DNA from: Pseudoflavonifractor phocaeensis
GTDB lineage: Bacteria; Bacillota; Clostridia; Oscillospirales; Oscillospiraceae
NCBI RefSeq assembly: GCF_021531815.1
Contig: NZ_JADYUM010000001.1
Coordinates: 220,988-284,987, forward strand
Length of the DNA: 64,000 nucleotides
Direction: 5' to 3'
The notes beneath the pieces were generated by a model. That model was given only the letters and a program-made list of their open reading frames with translations, did not search any database and had not been told where the DNA came from. The position numbers and the translations under genes are program-made. Numbering within the stretch: the stretch's first letter is position 1; each line of letters begins with the position of its first letter. Below are positions 1-8,500 of the stretch, one piece after another.

Positions 1-130
1 TTCTTCTCAAATGCTTGGTATCACAGGGTTTTTCGGGTTTTGATACCCCTGCTGTTTCCGGGGTATCTTCTCAAATCGTCCCGTATCTTCTCATGTTTTT
101 CCCTGCAATATTGGTAAATTCATTGGTATA
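1..130. repeat. Integrase-side terminal repeats of left element
   Basis: TTCTCAAAT occurs at 4-12 and 68-76, with a shorter TTCTCAT at 88-94. GATACCCC (42-49) and GGGGTATC (60-67) form a hairpin. The 13-mer AATATTGGTAAAT at 107-119 recurs in the same orientation at 12079-12091, on the far side of the element. Short repeats just outside the 3' end of int are typical arm or attachment sites for tyrosine integrases. Which repeat is the real crossover core cannot be decided here, and the element may extend left of the window. Confidence 0.45.
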
Positions 131-156
131 GTCAGCGGCTTTACCAACGGGCTTTT

Positions 157-1356
157 TCAGCCATTCGCTACCCGAAGCACCTCGGCTTTGGCATCATCGA
201 AGTTTACATGGGCGTAGACATTCAGGGTTACGCTGATGTCTGAGTGACCCATGATATACTGCAATGTCTTCGGGTTCATTCCGGATTTTGCCATGTTGGA
301 GCAAAATGTGTGTCGGCATACATGAGGGGTTACTTTCGGCATCTGGATGCGGTAAATCTTGTTGTACTTTTCAACGATGTGTTCCAAATACTTCTCCCAG
401 TGCAGGGCTACCTTTGGCATATCGTTTTTATCCAGACACAGGAAGCGGATATACCCATCCACCATTGGCTCGACCTTCGGTGCTTCACGACTGGCAATGA
501 TTCTGCGGAAACAGGCTGCAACTTCTTCGGTCATCGGCACATAGCGGGTACCGCTCTCTGTCTTAGGCTCCTCAATCACATATTTCATCTGGGAGGTGCG
601 CTGCAACTGATGGTCTACCTTGATACGCATTTCATCAAACTCAATCTCAGAAACCGTCAGTCCGCAGAACTCGGAAATACGAAGCCCGGTATGAAAAAGA
701 ATATAGATTGCATCGTAGTATCTGCTGAAATGTGCATCTTCCTTGATGAATTTCAGCAGCTCCCGCTCCTGCTTCCGGGTGATGGCTTCTCTGGTTACGG
801 AATCGTTGACAATCACCGATGCCAGCTCAAATCCAAAGGGATTTTTGCGAATCAGGTCATCGTCCACCGCCATCTGAAAAGCCGGTCTGAGAACGCCCCG
901 GATGGAATGAATGGAGCTGTAGCCCCTGCCGTCCACCTGCTGAAGCTTGATGAGCCACGCCTTTGCATCCGATAAATGCACCTTGTCAATGCGCTGTTTC
1001 CCGAATGCTTCTTTTTTCAGAACATTGATTACCGTCTTGTACCCGGCAACGGTATTGTGCCGGACACCCGTTTTCAGGGACACATACTTCTCCACCAGTT
1101 CCAGCACCGTGTAATTGCCTCCGTTGGTTACGATGTGGTCAAACAAATCCGCTTCAATCTGCTTTTCTTTCTCTCGCAGCGAAAGCTCCCGTTTCTTGCC
1201 TTTGGGCATGGGGTCGTTTTTGTCCAAACGCCAACTGTACACATTTTTCTCTTTTCCGTCCTCGTCAATGTAACGGAACCGATACCTCCCGTCTGCACGC
1301 TGGTACTCGCCTTCATGCAAAATCCGATTGCGGTTATCTCGTCTTTTTTCACTCAT
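157..1356 (-). CDS. int: Tn916-type tyrosine integrase
   Basis: Site-specific recombinase that inserts and excises the element. The protein (399 aa) opens MSEKRRDNRNRIL, nearly the same as Tn916 Int, followed by an arm-binding N-terminal domain, a core-binding domain (about 80-180) and the catalytic domain. Catalytic residues are visible: Arg about 224 in HTGLRISE, HVCRHTF near 346, GHSDI, and Tyr about 381 in VYAHVNF. The ATG at 1356 is chosen because AAGGAGAG lies just upstream; an earlier in-frame ATG at 1398 has no such site. It sits at the element's end next to the excisionase, as in Tn916. Confidence 0.95.
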   Translation of the reverse strand: MSEKRRDNRNRILHEGEYQRADGRYRFRYIDEDGKEKNVYSWRLDKNDPMPKGKKRELSLREKEKQIEADLFDHIVTNGGNYTVLELVEKYVSLKTGVRHNTVAGYKTVINVLKKEAFGKQRIDKVHLSDAKAWLIKLQQVDGRGYSSIHSIRGVLRPAFQMAVDDDLIRKNPFGFELASVIVNDSVTREAITRKQERELLKFIKEDAHFSRYYDAIYILFHTGLRISEFCGLTVSEIEFDEMRIKVDHQLQRTSQMKYVIEEPKTESGTRYVPMTEEVAACFRRIIASREAPKVEPMVDGYIRFLCLDKNDMPKVALHWEKYLEHIVEKYNKIYRIQMPKVTPHVCRHTFCSNMAKSGMNPKTLQYIMGHSDISVTLNVYAHVNFDDAKAEVLRVANG

Positions 1357-1380
1357 TGAAATCTCTCCTTTACTGTAAAA

Positions 1381-1426
1381 GGAGAGCCAGACTTGCACCG
1401 TTATAATAGCACAAGTTTGGCTCTCC
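1381..1426. repeat. Inverted repeat between xis and int
   Basis: GGAGAGCCAGACTTG (1381-1395) pairs with CAAGTTTGGCTCTCC (1412-1426), 14 of 15 positions matching, around an AT-rich centre. A related copy, CAAGTCTGACTCTCC, lies at 12061-12075 at the other end of the element. It may bind integrase or excisionase, or regulate int; this is inference. Confidence 0.55.
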
Positions 1427-1471
1427 GTATAGGTCTATCATAGGAAATCGGCAATTCTGCCAAGCACTTTT

Positions 1472-1684
1472 TTATACTGCCGTTGCCTGATCCAGATACC
1501 GCTCGAATTTCTCACGCTTAATGAGGGCACGGTTTCCGTTCATCACATAGAAATCCTCGTTGGGATGCCCGTCAATGAGCATCCGCAGCTTTCCTTCTCC
1601 GATGTGGTAATATCCGGCAGCTTCTTCAATGGTCAGCGTATATCTGCGCCAAACAGGAATCTCCATATTTTTCGTCATAGGCAT
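1472..1684 (-). CDS. xis: Tn916-type excisionase
   Basis: Small winged-helix DNA-binding protein (70 aa) that steers the integrase towards excision. The core resembles Tn916 Xis: IPVWRRYTLTIEEAAGYYHIGEGKLR, which for display here is best read as a WRRYTLTIEEA helix followed by HIGEGKLR, then FYVMNGNRALIKREKFE. The reading frame opens at an ATG at 1684 four bases after GGAGG; a second ATG at 1678 has better spacing and may be the true start. It lies upstream of int in the same direction, the usual xis-int order. Confidence 0.9.
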   Translation of the reverse strand: MPMTKNMEIPVWRRYTLTIEEAAGYYHIGEGKLRMLIDGHPNEDFYVMNGNRALIKREKFERYLDQATAV

Positions 1685-1919
1685 TTATCCTCCATAAATG
1701 AAATGTGCCAGGCAGAGAACGGTCAGCAACGAAGTCCGGCAACGGACTTCAAAAGACCTCAAATACATTCTCCATCTGGCTTTTGGTTATCTATTTACTT
1801 TTCTTTTATTTTTCTGTTGTTTTGGTTGTCAGAAGGAAAAAAGCGTTGGAAATCAAGGCTTTTCCCGGCAACCGGGTCGGCAACGGGATTGCAACAAAGA
1901 GGGCAACGGGCTGTCATTT
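1685..1919. repeat. Noncoding gap with phased GCAAC repeats
   Basis: No gene is seen. GCAAC occurs at 1868, 1880, 1891 and 1903, steps of 11-12 bp or about one helical turn, mostly within GGCAAC(C/G)GG. A further GGCAACGG is at 1738. The phasing suggests a protein-binding array, possibly for Int, Xis or the replication proteins. The repeats could instead be decayed repeats from the 3' end of vapE. Confidence 0.35.
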
Positions 1920-3314
1920 TCAGAATGGTAGCTCAATCTGCTCCGTTATCTCCACAAACCCGTCAGGGATTTTGTCGGACGGGTTGCCATTGTCCGTTGC
2001 TGTCTTTTCACGCTCCCAGCCCTTTTGTCTGCCGAATCCTACGAACATCCTCGGATTGGAGAAATAACGCCAGCCAGTAATGCACTGGTTCATAATCTCA
2101 TTGACCTCCCGGATTTCCCATTGTTTCGGCTCGTCAAAAGTGTGGTTCAGGGCTTCCTTGTAGAGCTGCTTGGAGCAGACCGTGTCCCCGGTGTACTTGT
2201 CCAGATAGGCCTGAATCTGTCCGGCTTTCGTGTCCTCCGGCATGAAGTCCCGCTGATGCTCTTTCAGGTACTTTGCCATTTCCGGGCTGAATTTCAGCTT
2301 GAAGTTTCCGCTGCGGTAAATTTCCATGGCTTCTGCCCACATCTGCCGGATGTAGGCTCTGGAAGCAGCTTCGTCCTCCAAAATGTGAACCTCCGACCGC
2401 TCCGGGTACACCATGACCGGAATAAAGCGGCGATTGCCGGAACGGTCAAGGGGCAGGAAGTCGAGAGCGTTGGAGGTGCCGCCGAATACACACTGTCTCG
2501 GTCTGTCTGCCGGGTGGGTTTCGTAGGGGATTTTGTAAACCTCCTTCTGGCGGCTCAGGAAGGACTTGATTTCCTCAATGCTCTTGGCGTTGGCGGTTGC
2601 CATCATCTCGGACATTTCGATAATCCAGTGACCTTGCAGCTTGCGATACACATTGTCATCGTCCAGCTTGCGAAGGTCATCCGAAAACCACTCGTCCCGG
2701 AGAGCCAGCAGCCGGAAGAAGGTAGACTTACCCGCTCCCTGACCGCCTACCAGACAAAGCATGATTTCAAACTTGCTGCCGGGCTTGAATGCCCTCGTAA
2801 TCGCCCCCAGCATAAACAGCTTCAAGGCTTCATAGCTATACTCGCTGACCTCAGCTCCAAGGAAGTGGTGCAGGGCATATCGGATGCGCTCCGTTCCGTC
2901 CCACGCAAGGCTGTTCAGGCAGTCCCGGATTGGATGGTACTTATTTTCATTCGCCACGATCCCGATGGCGTTTTCAATCTTTTTCTCACTGGTCAGCCCA
3001 TAATTTTCTTCCAAATAGAGCAGCAGATATTTCATATCCGTATCTGTCAAGGCTGTACCAGTCCTGTGATAGCCGATGGGCTTTATAATGTCCTTGCGGT
3101 CAGTCAGGATGTTATAGGCAATGGCCCCGGCAAGCACCGGGTCACGCTGGAACACTGTCAGACAGTTGCGGATGCTCTGCCGGACACCGCCCTTCTCCGT
3201 GCTTTCCAATTCAGCTTTCACTTCTTCAACGCTCCGGGGCGGCTGCATGGCGTTTACTGTATTTTTCACGGCTTGCTGCATCTGGGGCGGCAAGTTCTGA
3301 TAATCGTTTTTCAA
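1920..3314 (-). CDS. VapE-family helicase/ATPase
   Basis: Virulence-associated protein E family, a superfamily 3-like ATPase used for autonomous replication of satellites and integrative elements. The protein is 464 aa with a Walker A at CLVGGQGAGKSTFF (about 190), an acidic Walker B-like stretch HWIIEMSEM, and the family segment FGGTSNALDFLPLDRSGNRR. The frame begins with TTG at 3314 after AAAGGATG; its first 89 nt overlap the end of the primase gene, so the two are probably translationally coupled. An internal ATG at 3278-3280 region is a possible alternative start. Confidence 0.88.
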   Translation of the reverse strand: MKNDYQNLPPQMQQAVKNTVNAMQPPRSVEEVKAELESTEKGGVRQSIRNCLTVFQRDPVLAGAIAYNILTDRKDIIKPIGYHRTGTALTDTDMKYLLLYLEENYGLTSEKKIENAIGIVANENKYHPIRDCLNSLAWDGTERIRYALHHFLGAEVSEYSYEALKLFMLGAITRAFKPGSKFEIMLCLVGGQGAGKSTFFRLLALRDEWFSDDLRKLDDDNVYRKLQGHWIIEMSEMMATANAKSIEEIKSFLSRQKEVYKIPYETHPADRPRQCVFGGTSNALDFLPLDRSGNRRFIPVMVYPERSEVHILEDEAASRAYIRQMWAEAMEIYRSGNFKLKFSPEMAKYLKEHQRDFMPEDTKAGQIQAYLDKYTGDTVCSKQLYKEALNHTFDEPKQWEIREVNEIMNQCITGWRYFSNPRMFVGFGRQKGWEREKTATDNGNPSDKIPDGFVEITEQIELPF

Positions 3315-3864
3315 GCTCTATCACATCCTTTCCGTATTCAGTCATAATCTGCGCCCGTTCCTCCGTATCGCCGGACAGCAGCGTGTCCAGCAGATATTCC
3401 ACATGGCTGATTTTCTGTAAGGCTTCCACAAACCGGGGATGCCATTCCCCATCCGGCTGATTTGGTGCATACTTTACCTTCCACCGTTCCAGCAGATGAA
3501 GATAGTCAGCAAGAACACGGAAGCAGCGGGCTTGCGCTTCCCTGAATTGTATCTCCGGGGATTTTCCTTTGGGCTTCCTTCTCTTGTCCGGGGGCTTCCT
3601 GTCCTCGTAGGACAGTCCAAAATCACTTACCAATTGTACAGCAGCTTCCTTCTTTCCCAGCCCATAAAGAGCCGCTGTGAAGTCAATCACATCCCCATCT
3701 GCCCCACAGCCGAAGCAGTGGTAACGCCTGTCCAGCTTCATGCTGGGGGTCTTGTCGTTGTGGAACGGGCAGCAAGCCATTCCGTTTCTGCCTACCCGGA
3801 TTCCGTAGTGTTCCGCAGCCTGCCGGGTGGTCACAGACTGCTTGACTGTTTCAAATACATTCAA
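3226..3864 (-). CDS. CHC2 zinc-finger DNA primase
   Basis: DnaG-type primase N-terminal protein, 212 aa. The zinc-binding motif is clear: CCPFHNDKTPSMKL followed by YHCFGCGADGDVIDF, near residues 25-55, after helix TTRQAAEHYGI. No TOPRIM domain is visible, so it probably works with the adjacent VapE protein. The TTG at 3864 is preferred because AGGAGG lies seven bases upstream; the longer reading to 3894 has no ribosome site. The C-terminus overlaps vapE by 89 nt in another frame. Confidence 0.85.
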   Translation of the reverse strand: MNVFETVKQSVTTRQAAEHYGIRVGRNGMACCPFHNDKTPSMKLDRRYHCFGCGADGDVIDFTAALYGLGKKEAAVQLVSDFGLSYEDRKPPDKRRKPKGKSPEIQFREAQARCFRVLADYLHLLERWKVKYAPNQPDGEWHPRFVEALQKISHVEYLLDTLLSGDTEERAQIMTEYGKDVIELEKRLSELAAPDAASREKYSKRHAAAPER

Positions 3865-3928
3865 ATCATTTCCTCCTGAAAATAGGAAAGGCACCTGACA
3901 TTCTCAATACGAAAATGGCAAGTGCCTG

Positions 3929-5203
3929 TTAGCGTTCCATATTCTGCTTTTTGTGAGTTTCCTTTTTCCGTGCGGCATCCTCAGCCGCCACAATCGCCTT
4001 GTTGCGGTTCAGCATTTCATAAATGGAAGTTCTGGCTTTTTCTTTAATTTGCTGGGTGTTTGCTTTCCTGACCTCCGGCTTCGTCAGCGCAGCCTTCATT
4101 ACACTAAGAGCTGTCTGCATGGCTTTGGTGATTTTGGAAACCACATTGTCCAGTCGGGCGGCAGCGTACTCCCGCTCCTTTTTGGGAGCCTTGCGCTCTG
4201 GGGACAGCAGCCAGGACTTTGTTTCCTCCACCAGCTGAATGTCCTGCTTGTGTGTTTCCACCCTGACGGTATCGGTCACAACCTCCACCGCCTTATCATA
4301 GGCAATCTCGGAAACATCATCAATCAGAGCTTCCACATCATCCAGCTTCAAGGTCAGCTCGTCCAGCTTTTCTTCCTTTTCCTGAATGACGGCTTCCTGC
4401 TCCTGAATCGTCTGAGACTGAGCCACCAGCTGCTCCTTCTGCTTGGCAAGAATGAAGTCCTGCTTTTCCAGATACTTGCGACCGCCGTACTCCGGCTCCT
4501 CCTCCAGCTGCAATCCGTGCTTCCTGCAAATATCGAACAGCAAAGCCCGGCAGGCGGCATCATAGACCATTTTTCTATTGTTGTGGCGACCCAGCTTCTT
4601 GTCCGGCTCCGGCAGTTCAAAGCCAAGGGCTTCCAAAGCTTTCTCCTGCTGGGGACAAAGCTCCCCGTACTGATTTTCACAGTCAAAGACATGACGTTCA
4701 TGGATGTGAGGCGTGCTTTCATCAATGTGCAATGCCCAGTCCAAAATGTGGACATGGGAGCCGAAGCGTCTTTCCAGCTCCGCAAAAAATTCCGTAGCCA
4801 CCAGAAAGAGGGTTTCCGCAGAAGCGTGTTCCTCCATCTTTCCGATTTGGAGCAAACTTTCCTCCGGGCAGGTCTTTTTATTTTTCAGGATTTCATCTGT
4901 AGTGCGGTTGCGCTCCGTGTGTCGGTTCTTTTCATTACGGGCATTCTGTCCGTCCGTGTAATCAGAATAATGGGTGTGATAATAAATCTGCTCGACTTCT
5001 TCAAAAGTAGAAGCCAGCTCAATCTCGTCACTGTTCTTTTCTGCCAGCTGCCGATAACCGTTGTAGCAGTCCCAGTAGATGTTGTGTTCGGCTCGCTGCT
5101 CGTCAATGTGCTCGCTGTTGCTCACATCAAAATTACGGTCATTGTGCTTGGGATTGTAAACGCCATTCTTTCCGGCACGACCGTTGTGTTTTGTCAGTTT
5201 CAA
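3929..5203 (-). CDS. MobV/Pre-like relaxase
   Basis: Plasmid recombination/mobilisation enzyme that would nick the origin of transfer and lead strand transfer when a helper conjugation system is present. The 424-aa protein has the metal-binding signature HIDESTPHIHE (about residue 165), a long coiled-coil (about 250-290, rich in Glu, Gln, Leu) and a basic C-terminus. The start is TTG at 5203 with GGAGG eight bases upstream. The product opens MKLTKHNGRAGKNG. No type IV secretion genes are in the element, so it is a mobilisable rather than self-transmissible element. Confidence 0.82.
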   Translation of the reverse strand: MKLTKHNGRAGKNGVYNPKHNDRNFDVSNSEHIDEQRAEHNIYWDCYNGYRQLAEKNSDEIELASTFEEVEQIYYHTHYSDYTDGQNARNEKNRHTERNRTTDEILKNKKTCPEESLLQIGKMEEHASAETLFLVATEFFAELERRFGSHVHILDWALHIDESTPHIHERHVFDCENQYGELCPQQEKALEALGFELPEPDKKLGRHNNRKMVYDAACRALLFDICRKHGLQLEEEPEYGGRKYLEKQDFILAKQKEQLVAQSQTIQEQEAVIQEKEEKLDELTLKLDDVEALIDDVSEIAYDKAVEVVTDTVRVETHKQDIQLVEETKSWLLSPERKAPKKEREYAAARLDNVVSKITKAMQTALSVMKAALTKPEVRKANTQQIKEKARTSIYEMLNRNKAIVAAEDAARKKETHKKQNMER

Positions 5204-5605
5204 ATTTGGTTCCTCCGTTTTTTAAAGATTTTCCCCGCAGGGGGAGGGGCAGCGAAGCTGCTTCCTTGCTGCATTTCTGCGCCAAGTAATACCCAGTACT
5301 AAGCGGCGCAACGCCACTTAACTGGGCAAGGCTGCCGCCCTTGACCTGCACAGGGGTATTGCATTCCCTGTACCCATGCACAAAGGGCTGCGCCCTCTGT
5401 ACTCCTGCCCGAAAAACCTGAACCTCGCTATTTCCTCCATGGCTCCTTTCAGCTTCTTCGGCTTTTTCGCAACTCCCCAAGGGACTTCCGAAAAATAGCC
5501 GCTGCCGGATTTTGCATTCACGCATAAACTGACAGCGGCTTCTCATCTGACCTTGGCGGTCACATTCGATTTTCTCTCAACAGCGTTGAGAGCTTTCAAG
5601 CGAAC
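5204..5605. other. Noncoding region with oriT-like hairpin
   Basis: About 400 bp without a convincing gene lie upstream of the relaxase gene. An imperfect palindrome at 5292-5326 pairs CCCAGTACTAAG with CTTAACTGGG around GCGGCGCAACGCC. MobV relaxases usually act at a hairpin just upstream of their own gene, so this is a candidate origin of transfer. The nick site is not identifiable by eye. Confidence 0.4.
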
Positions 5606-5947
5606 TCAGGAGGAAACATCTTCGTCCTCTCTCGGAATCAGCACATAAATCCTGTTCGGTTCTCCAACGCCCCGGCGCACCCGCATGATAAGTCCTGCGG
5701 TTTCCAGCTCGTTCAAAGAACGCTTCACCGTCATGGAACTTCTGGACAGAGCGGCAGCTATTGCAGTCACAGGGAAACAGACAAACAGGATGCCGTTCTC
5801 GTCCTCTTGTCCATCTGAAAGCATGGCATCCAGCATCCGGCAGTACATGACCTTAGCAGTGCTGCTGACCGGGAATCCCAGCAACGCTCTGGGAAAGGGC
5901 ATACATGGCGGCAGCGGTGTGTCTATCGTCATAAATTCAAAATTCAT
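5606..5947 (-). CDS. RepA_N-like winged-helix protein
   Basis: 113-aa protein resembling the N-terminal domain of plasmid replication initiator protein A. The opening MTIDTPLPPCMPFPRALL is typical, followed by VSSTAKVMYCRMLDAM and a winged helix (SRSSMTVKRSLNELETAGLI) ending in a basic wing. It lacks the C-terminal part of a full initiator, so it may be a DNA-binding regulator of element replication. The ATG at 5947 overlaps the stop of the upstream small gene (ATGA), with AAGGAG ten bases ahead. Confidence 0.7.
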   Translation of the reverse strand: MNFEFMTIDTPLPPCMPFPRALLGFPVSSTAKVMYCRMLDAMLSDGQEDENGILFVCFPVTAIAAALSRSSMTVKRSLNELETAGLIMRVRRGVGEPNRIYVLIPREDEDVSS

Positions 5948-6132
5948 TTGGTTGGGTTCTCCTTTTTCTTCGCTCGTTTGGATAAATAACGAGGGCAGTC
6001 AACCACAACTGCCCGGAAACTCTGCCTGCATTCATGCTGGCACTTCCGGCACAGATTGTTGTAGCTGACACGCCCCCGGTCATTCAGGAAAAAGGACAGT
6101 TCCAATTTCCTCTTTTGGCTCATTCTCGGCAC
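5944..6132 (-). CDS. Small Cys-rich element protein
   Basis: 62-aa basic protein with SFFLNDRGRVSYNNLCRKCQHECRQSFRAVVVDCPRY; the spaced cysteines (CRKCQHEC, later C) suggest a small metal-binding fold. Proteins of this look accompany RepA-like genes in clostridial mobile elements; the function is unknown. The GTG at 6132 is the start because GGGAGG lies eight bases upstream. Its stop overlaps the next gene by four bases, so the pair is a coupled unit. Confidence 0.65.
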   Translation of the reverse strand: MPRMSQKRKLELSFFLNDRGRVSYNNLCRKCQHECRQSFRAVVVDCPRYLSKRAKKKENPTK

Positions 6133-6611
6133 AATGGTATCCTCCCGATTTTGTGTATGGTTTCGGGGCGATTTTTAGCCAAAACACCGCCTTGGAGAGG
6201 CGCAAAAATCCCCGAAGGATTGCTGACAGGGTAGACTATCCCCCTGTCAGTTTGTCGTGTTTCGGTATCATTTTTTGTGTCAGTTCGCCGTGCTTCCCTG
6301 ATGTCGTTCCTGCCCCAGTTTCTCTGCGGCGTTTTGCTTCCGTTGGCACGCTCGTATCGATCAGGGTTCCTCCATGTTCCTGCCGATAGTCACTGCGCTG
6401 CTTCACCGGGAAGCATATCCCATCAGGACGGTCATTCGATTGGAATAATCCATCGATGAACTGACTACATTATGGAACATTTTTGACCCCCGTGCCGGAT
6501 ATCCGCAAAGTAGGATTTTCTGCTAAAAAGCAAAAATTTCCACGATTGTGGACAAGGCATGATATAATGAAAACAGCGGCAGAAATGCAGCCGCAGGAAG
6601 GAGATTTTGCC
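6133..6611. promoter_or_regulatory. Divergent regulatory region
   Basis: The gap separates the leftward replication genes from the rightward regulator and holds no convincing gene. CTGACAGGG (6223-6231) and CCCTGTCAG (6242-6250) form a hairpin. TATAAT at 6563-6568 is a likely -10 for the regulator at 6612. TCCAC-gatt-GTGGA at 6539-6552 lies just upstream of it and could be an operator for that regulator. Confidence 0.45.
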
Positions 6612-7433
6612 ATGAAAAAAGGCTTATCAATACAAGAAAAACTAAAAGATTTGCGAGTTGTGGAAAAAGGATTCACGCTGAAACAGCTTGCAGATGAAAC
6701 CGGAATCGCTTCATCCACTCTGGGCAGCTATGAAAGCGATGATTACAAAGACATCAGTCATACAAATCTGGTGATCCTTGCCGAATACTACCATGTTTCT
6801 ACCGACTGGCTGCTGGGACTCACCGAATCCCGTGAAGTTCAGAATCACGATATATCGGAGCTTCATCTGGACGATGAAACCTTGGATATTCTAAAAAGCG
6901 GCAGACTCAACAACCGTCTGCTCTGCGAGATGATAAAGCACCCGGATTTTCTAAAGCTGATGACCGACACCGAAATCTATGTGGACGGCATCGCCACCAT
7001 GCAGATTAAGAATATGAACGACTGGCTGAATGCGGTTCGGCTCCAAATTGTGCAACAACATAACCCAGAGAGCAACGACCTGTATGTTCAGGTTCTGGAC
7101 GCTGCCCGCATCGACGAAGAGGAATACTTCTTCCATAACATCCACGGCGATCTGGATCGGGTCATTCGCAGCATCCGTGAGAACCACCAAAACGCCACGG
7201 AATCTGCTCCCATTGAAAGACCTGCTTCCAACGATAAAAAGATGCAGCGTCTTTTGCAGTCCATGAAATATAAGAGTAATCCGATTGAAGAATTCTGGCG
7301 TTACTTCTGCGAAGAACTGCAAATTGACTACGATAAGCTTCTTGATGACGAGCATGACACCATGAAGAGAATATTTAAGAAATCTAAGTTGTTAAAGAGT
7401 TTCCCAAGTCATAAGAATAAAGCCCGGAAATAA
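6612..7433 (+). CDS. XRE-family HTH regulator
   Basis: 273-aa protein with an N-terminal Cro/C1-type helix-turn-helix: IQEKLKDLRVVEKGFTLKQLADETGIASSTLGSYE, best described as residues 6-60 containing FTLKQLADETGIASSTLGSY and ending STDWLLGLTE. The remaining 200 residues are helical and unassigned. The ATG at 6612 follows GAAGGAGA by seven bases; longer readings lack a ribosome site. Its position facing the replication/mobilisation genes suggests that it is the element's master repressor. A strong terminator follows. Confidence 0.85.
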   Translation: MKKGLSIQEKLKDLRVVEKGFTLKQLADETGIASSTLGSYESDDYKDISHTNLVILAEYYHVSTDWLLGLTESREVQNHDISELHLDDETLDILKSGRLNNRLLCEMIKHPDFLKLMTDTEIYVDGIATMQIKNMNDWLNAVRLQIVQQHNPESNDLYVQVLDAARIDEEEYFFHNIHGDLDRVIRSIRENHQNATESAPIERPASNDKKMQRLLQSMKYKSNPIEEFWRYFCEELQIDYDKLLDDEHDTMKRIFKKSKLLKSFPSHKNKARK

Positions 7434-7437
7434 AAAA

Positions 7438-7480
7438 GCCGCTGCCGCATGGTTTTAATTCCATGTAGCAGCGGTTTTTC
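7438..7480. terminator. Bidirectional terminator
   Basis: CCGCTGC (7439-7445) and CATGG pair with CCATG and GCAGCGG (7468-7474), with A and T runs on both sides. It separates the rightward regulator from the leftward cargo gene that ends at 7496. Confidence 0.8.
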
Positions 7481-7495
7481 GCTGGTGGTATTCCG

Positions 7496-8041
7496 TTACA
7501 ATAACAACGCTGTTTTATTTGAAATTTTCTCGTTTATTGCGGAAACTGTATCCTGAATCGAATCATTTGTTGTGTCTATAGCATTCCGCTCATATACTCC
7601 AAGATGATGGAATTGCTCCCACATCACTTCTACCAATTCAGTATTTGTTTCGCTATCCAATTTCAAACGTCCAGTCGCCCGGTTCAGGGTTTCCTCCTTG
7701 CTTGCTCTCAAAATGATATAATGTACTTCATAGCCTTCGTGAACGATATTTAACCAAGGCTGCAAAAACCACGGGCCGATAATTCCATCCACGATTACAT
7801 CATATCCACCACGGGCATAACGCTTTGCGGCTTCTAAAAAGGCCTCGATCACAATCAGGTTTTGCTCATTGGATTCCGGCAAATGCGGCAATATTGCCCC
7901 TTTGCTCAGGTAATGGTAAAAATCATCGGTATGCATATGCACTGATTTTTCCATACAGGATTCCTTCGCAACAATAGCTGATACTGTCGATTTTCCAGTT
8001 CCCGGAGGGCCTGTAATTACGATAATTCTTCCTCGCTCCAT
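7496..8041 (-). CDS. P-loop nucleotide kinase-like cargo protein
   Basis: 181-aa AAA/kinase-like protein. Walker A is IVITGPPGTGKSTVSA at residues 6-20; HTDDFYHYL and DVIVDGIIGPW resemble the acceptor and Walker B-like segments of chloramphenicol phosphotransferase and shikimate-kinase-type enzymes; a lid-like RATGRLKLD follows. The substrate cannot be told from sequence. It could be a resistance phosphotransferase or a general small-molecule kinase. It lies in the cargo half of the element and reads toward the bidirectional terminator. Confidence 0.7.
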   Translation of the reverse strand: MERGRIIVITGPPGTGKSTVSAIVAKESCMEKSVHMHTDDFYHYLSKGAILPHLPESNEQNLIVIEAFLEAAKRYARGGYDVIVDGIIGPWFLQPWLNIVHEGYEVHYIILRASKEETLNRATGRLKLDSETNTELVEVMWEQFHHLGVYERNAIDTTNDSIQDTVSAINEKISNKTALLL

Positions 8042-8079
8042 TTTACTGATCCCTTCAACTTCGTGCTTTGTTCACTTTT

Positions 8080-8442
8080 TCACAACGATTCAATAGGTAT
8101 ATTATGCTGCTTCAAAAAGGACAGCTTATCCCAATATCCTCTCTGGAACAGAATTTTACCATTTACAACATGGAAGAAGCCGCATCCCCGCAGTCCCAGA
8201 GGATCCTTCCATTCTAAAATCGCCCACTGTCCATCTTCAAAGATGTTCTCTACAATGGCAGTCATATCGGCAGTGGCAAATTCTGTTGTAAACATTTCTC
8301 GGATTGCATCTATCCCAATCACGGGATCATTTGTCACTTGATGGTTGGTTGCGTTATCATGGTACAAGCTCACGATTGCTTCTACATCGTGATTATTGAA
8401 CGCATCTACCCATTTACATACTACTTCTTTTGGTCGTAACAT
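8080..8442 (-). CDS. NTF2-like/SnoaL-fold protein
   Basis: 120-aa single-domain protein of the nuclear transport factor 2 superfamily: VVCKWVDAFNNHDVEAIVSLYHDNATNHQ at the start, then IREMFTTEF, WAILEWKDPLGLRG and a C-terminal ILFQRGYWDKL. The fold supports enzymes and binding proteins alike, so no reaction can be assigned. The ATG at 8442 is chosen because GGAGG lies seven bases before it. Another ATG at 8457 overlaps that site and is unlikely. Confidence 0.75.
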   Translation of the reverse strand: MLRPKEVVCKWVDAFNNHDVEAIVSLYHDNATNHQVTNDPVIGIDAIREMFTTEFATADMTAIVENIFEDGQWAILEWKDPLGLRGCGFFHVVNGKILFQRGYWDKLSFLKQHNIPIESL

Positions 8443-8500
8443 AAATATTTCCTCCATATATCGTTAGCTGCCTTTTTCAAGATACACGATTCATGTAAAA

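Noticed and set aside
5139..5546. Possible 135-aa ORF upstream of the relaxase gene
   Set aside because: It overlaps the relaxase start in another frame, has no ribosome site and no recognisable pattern; the hairpin suggests a cis-acting region.
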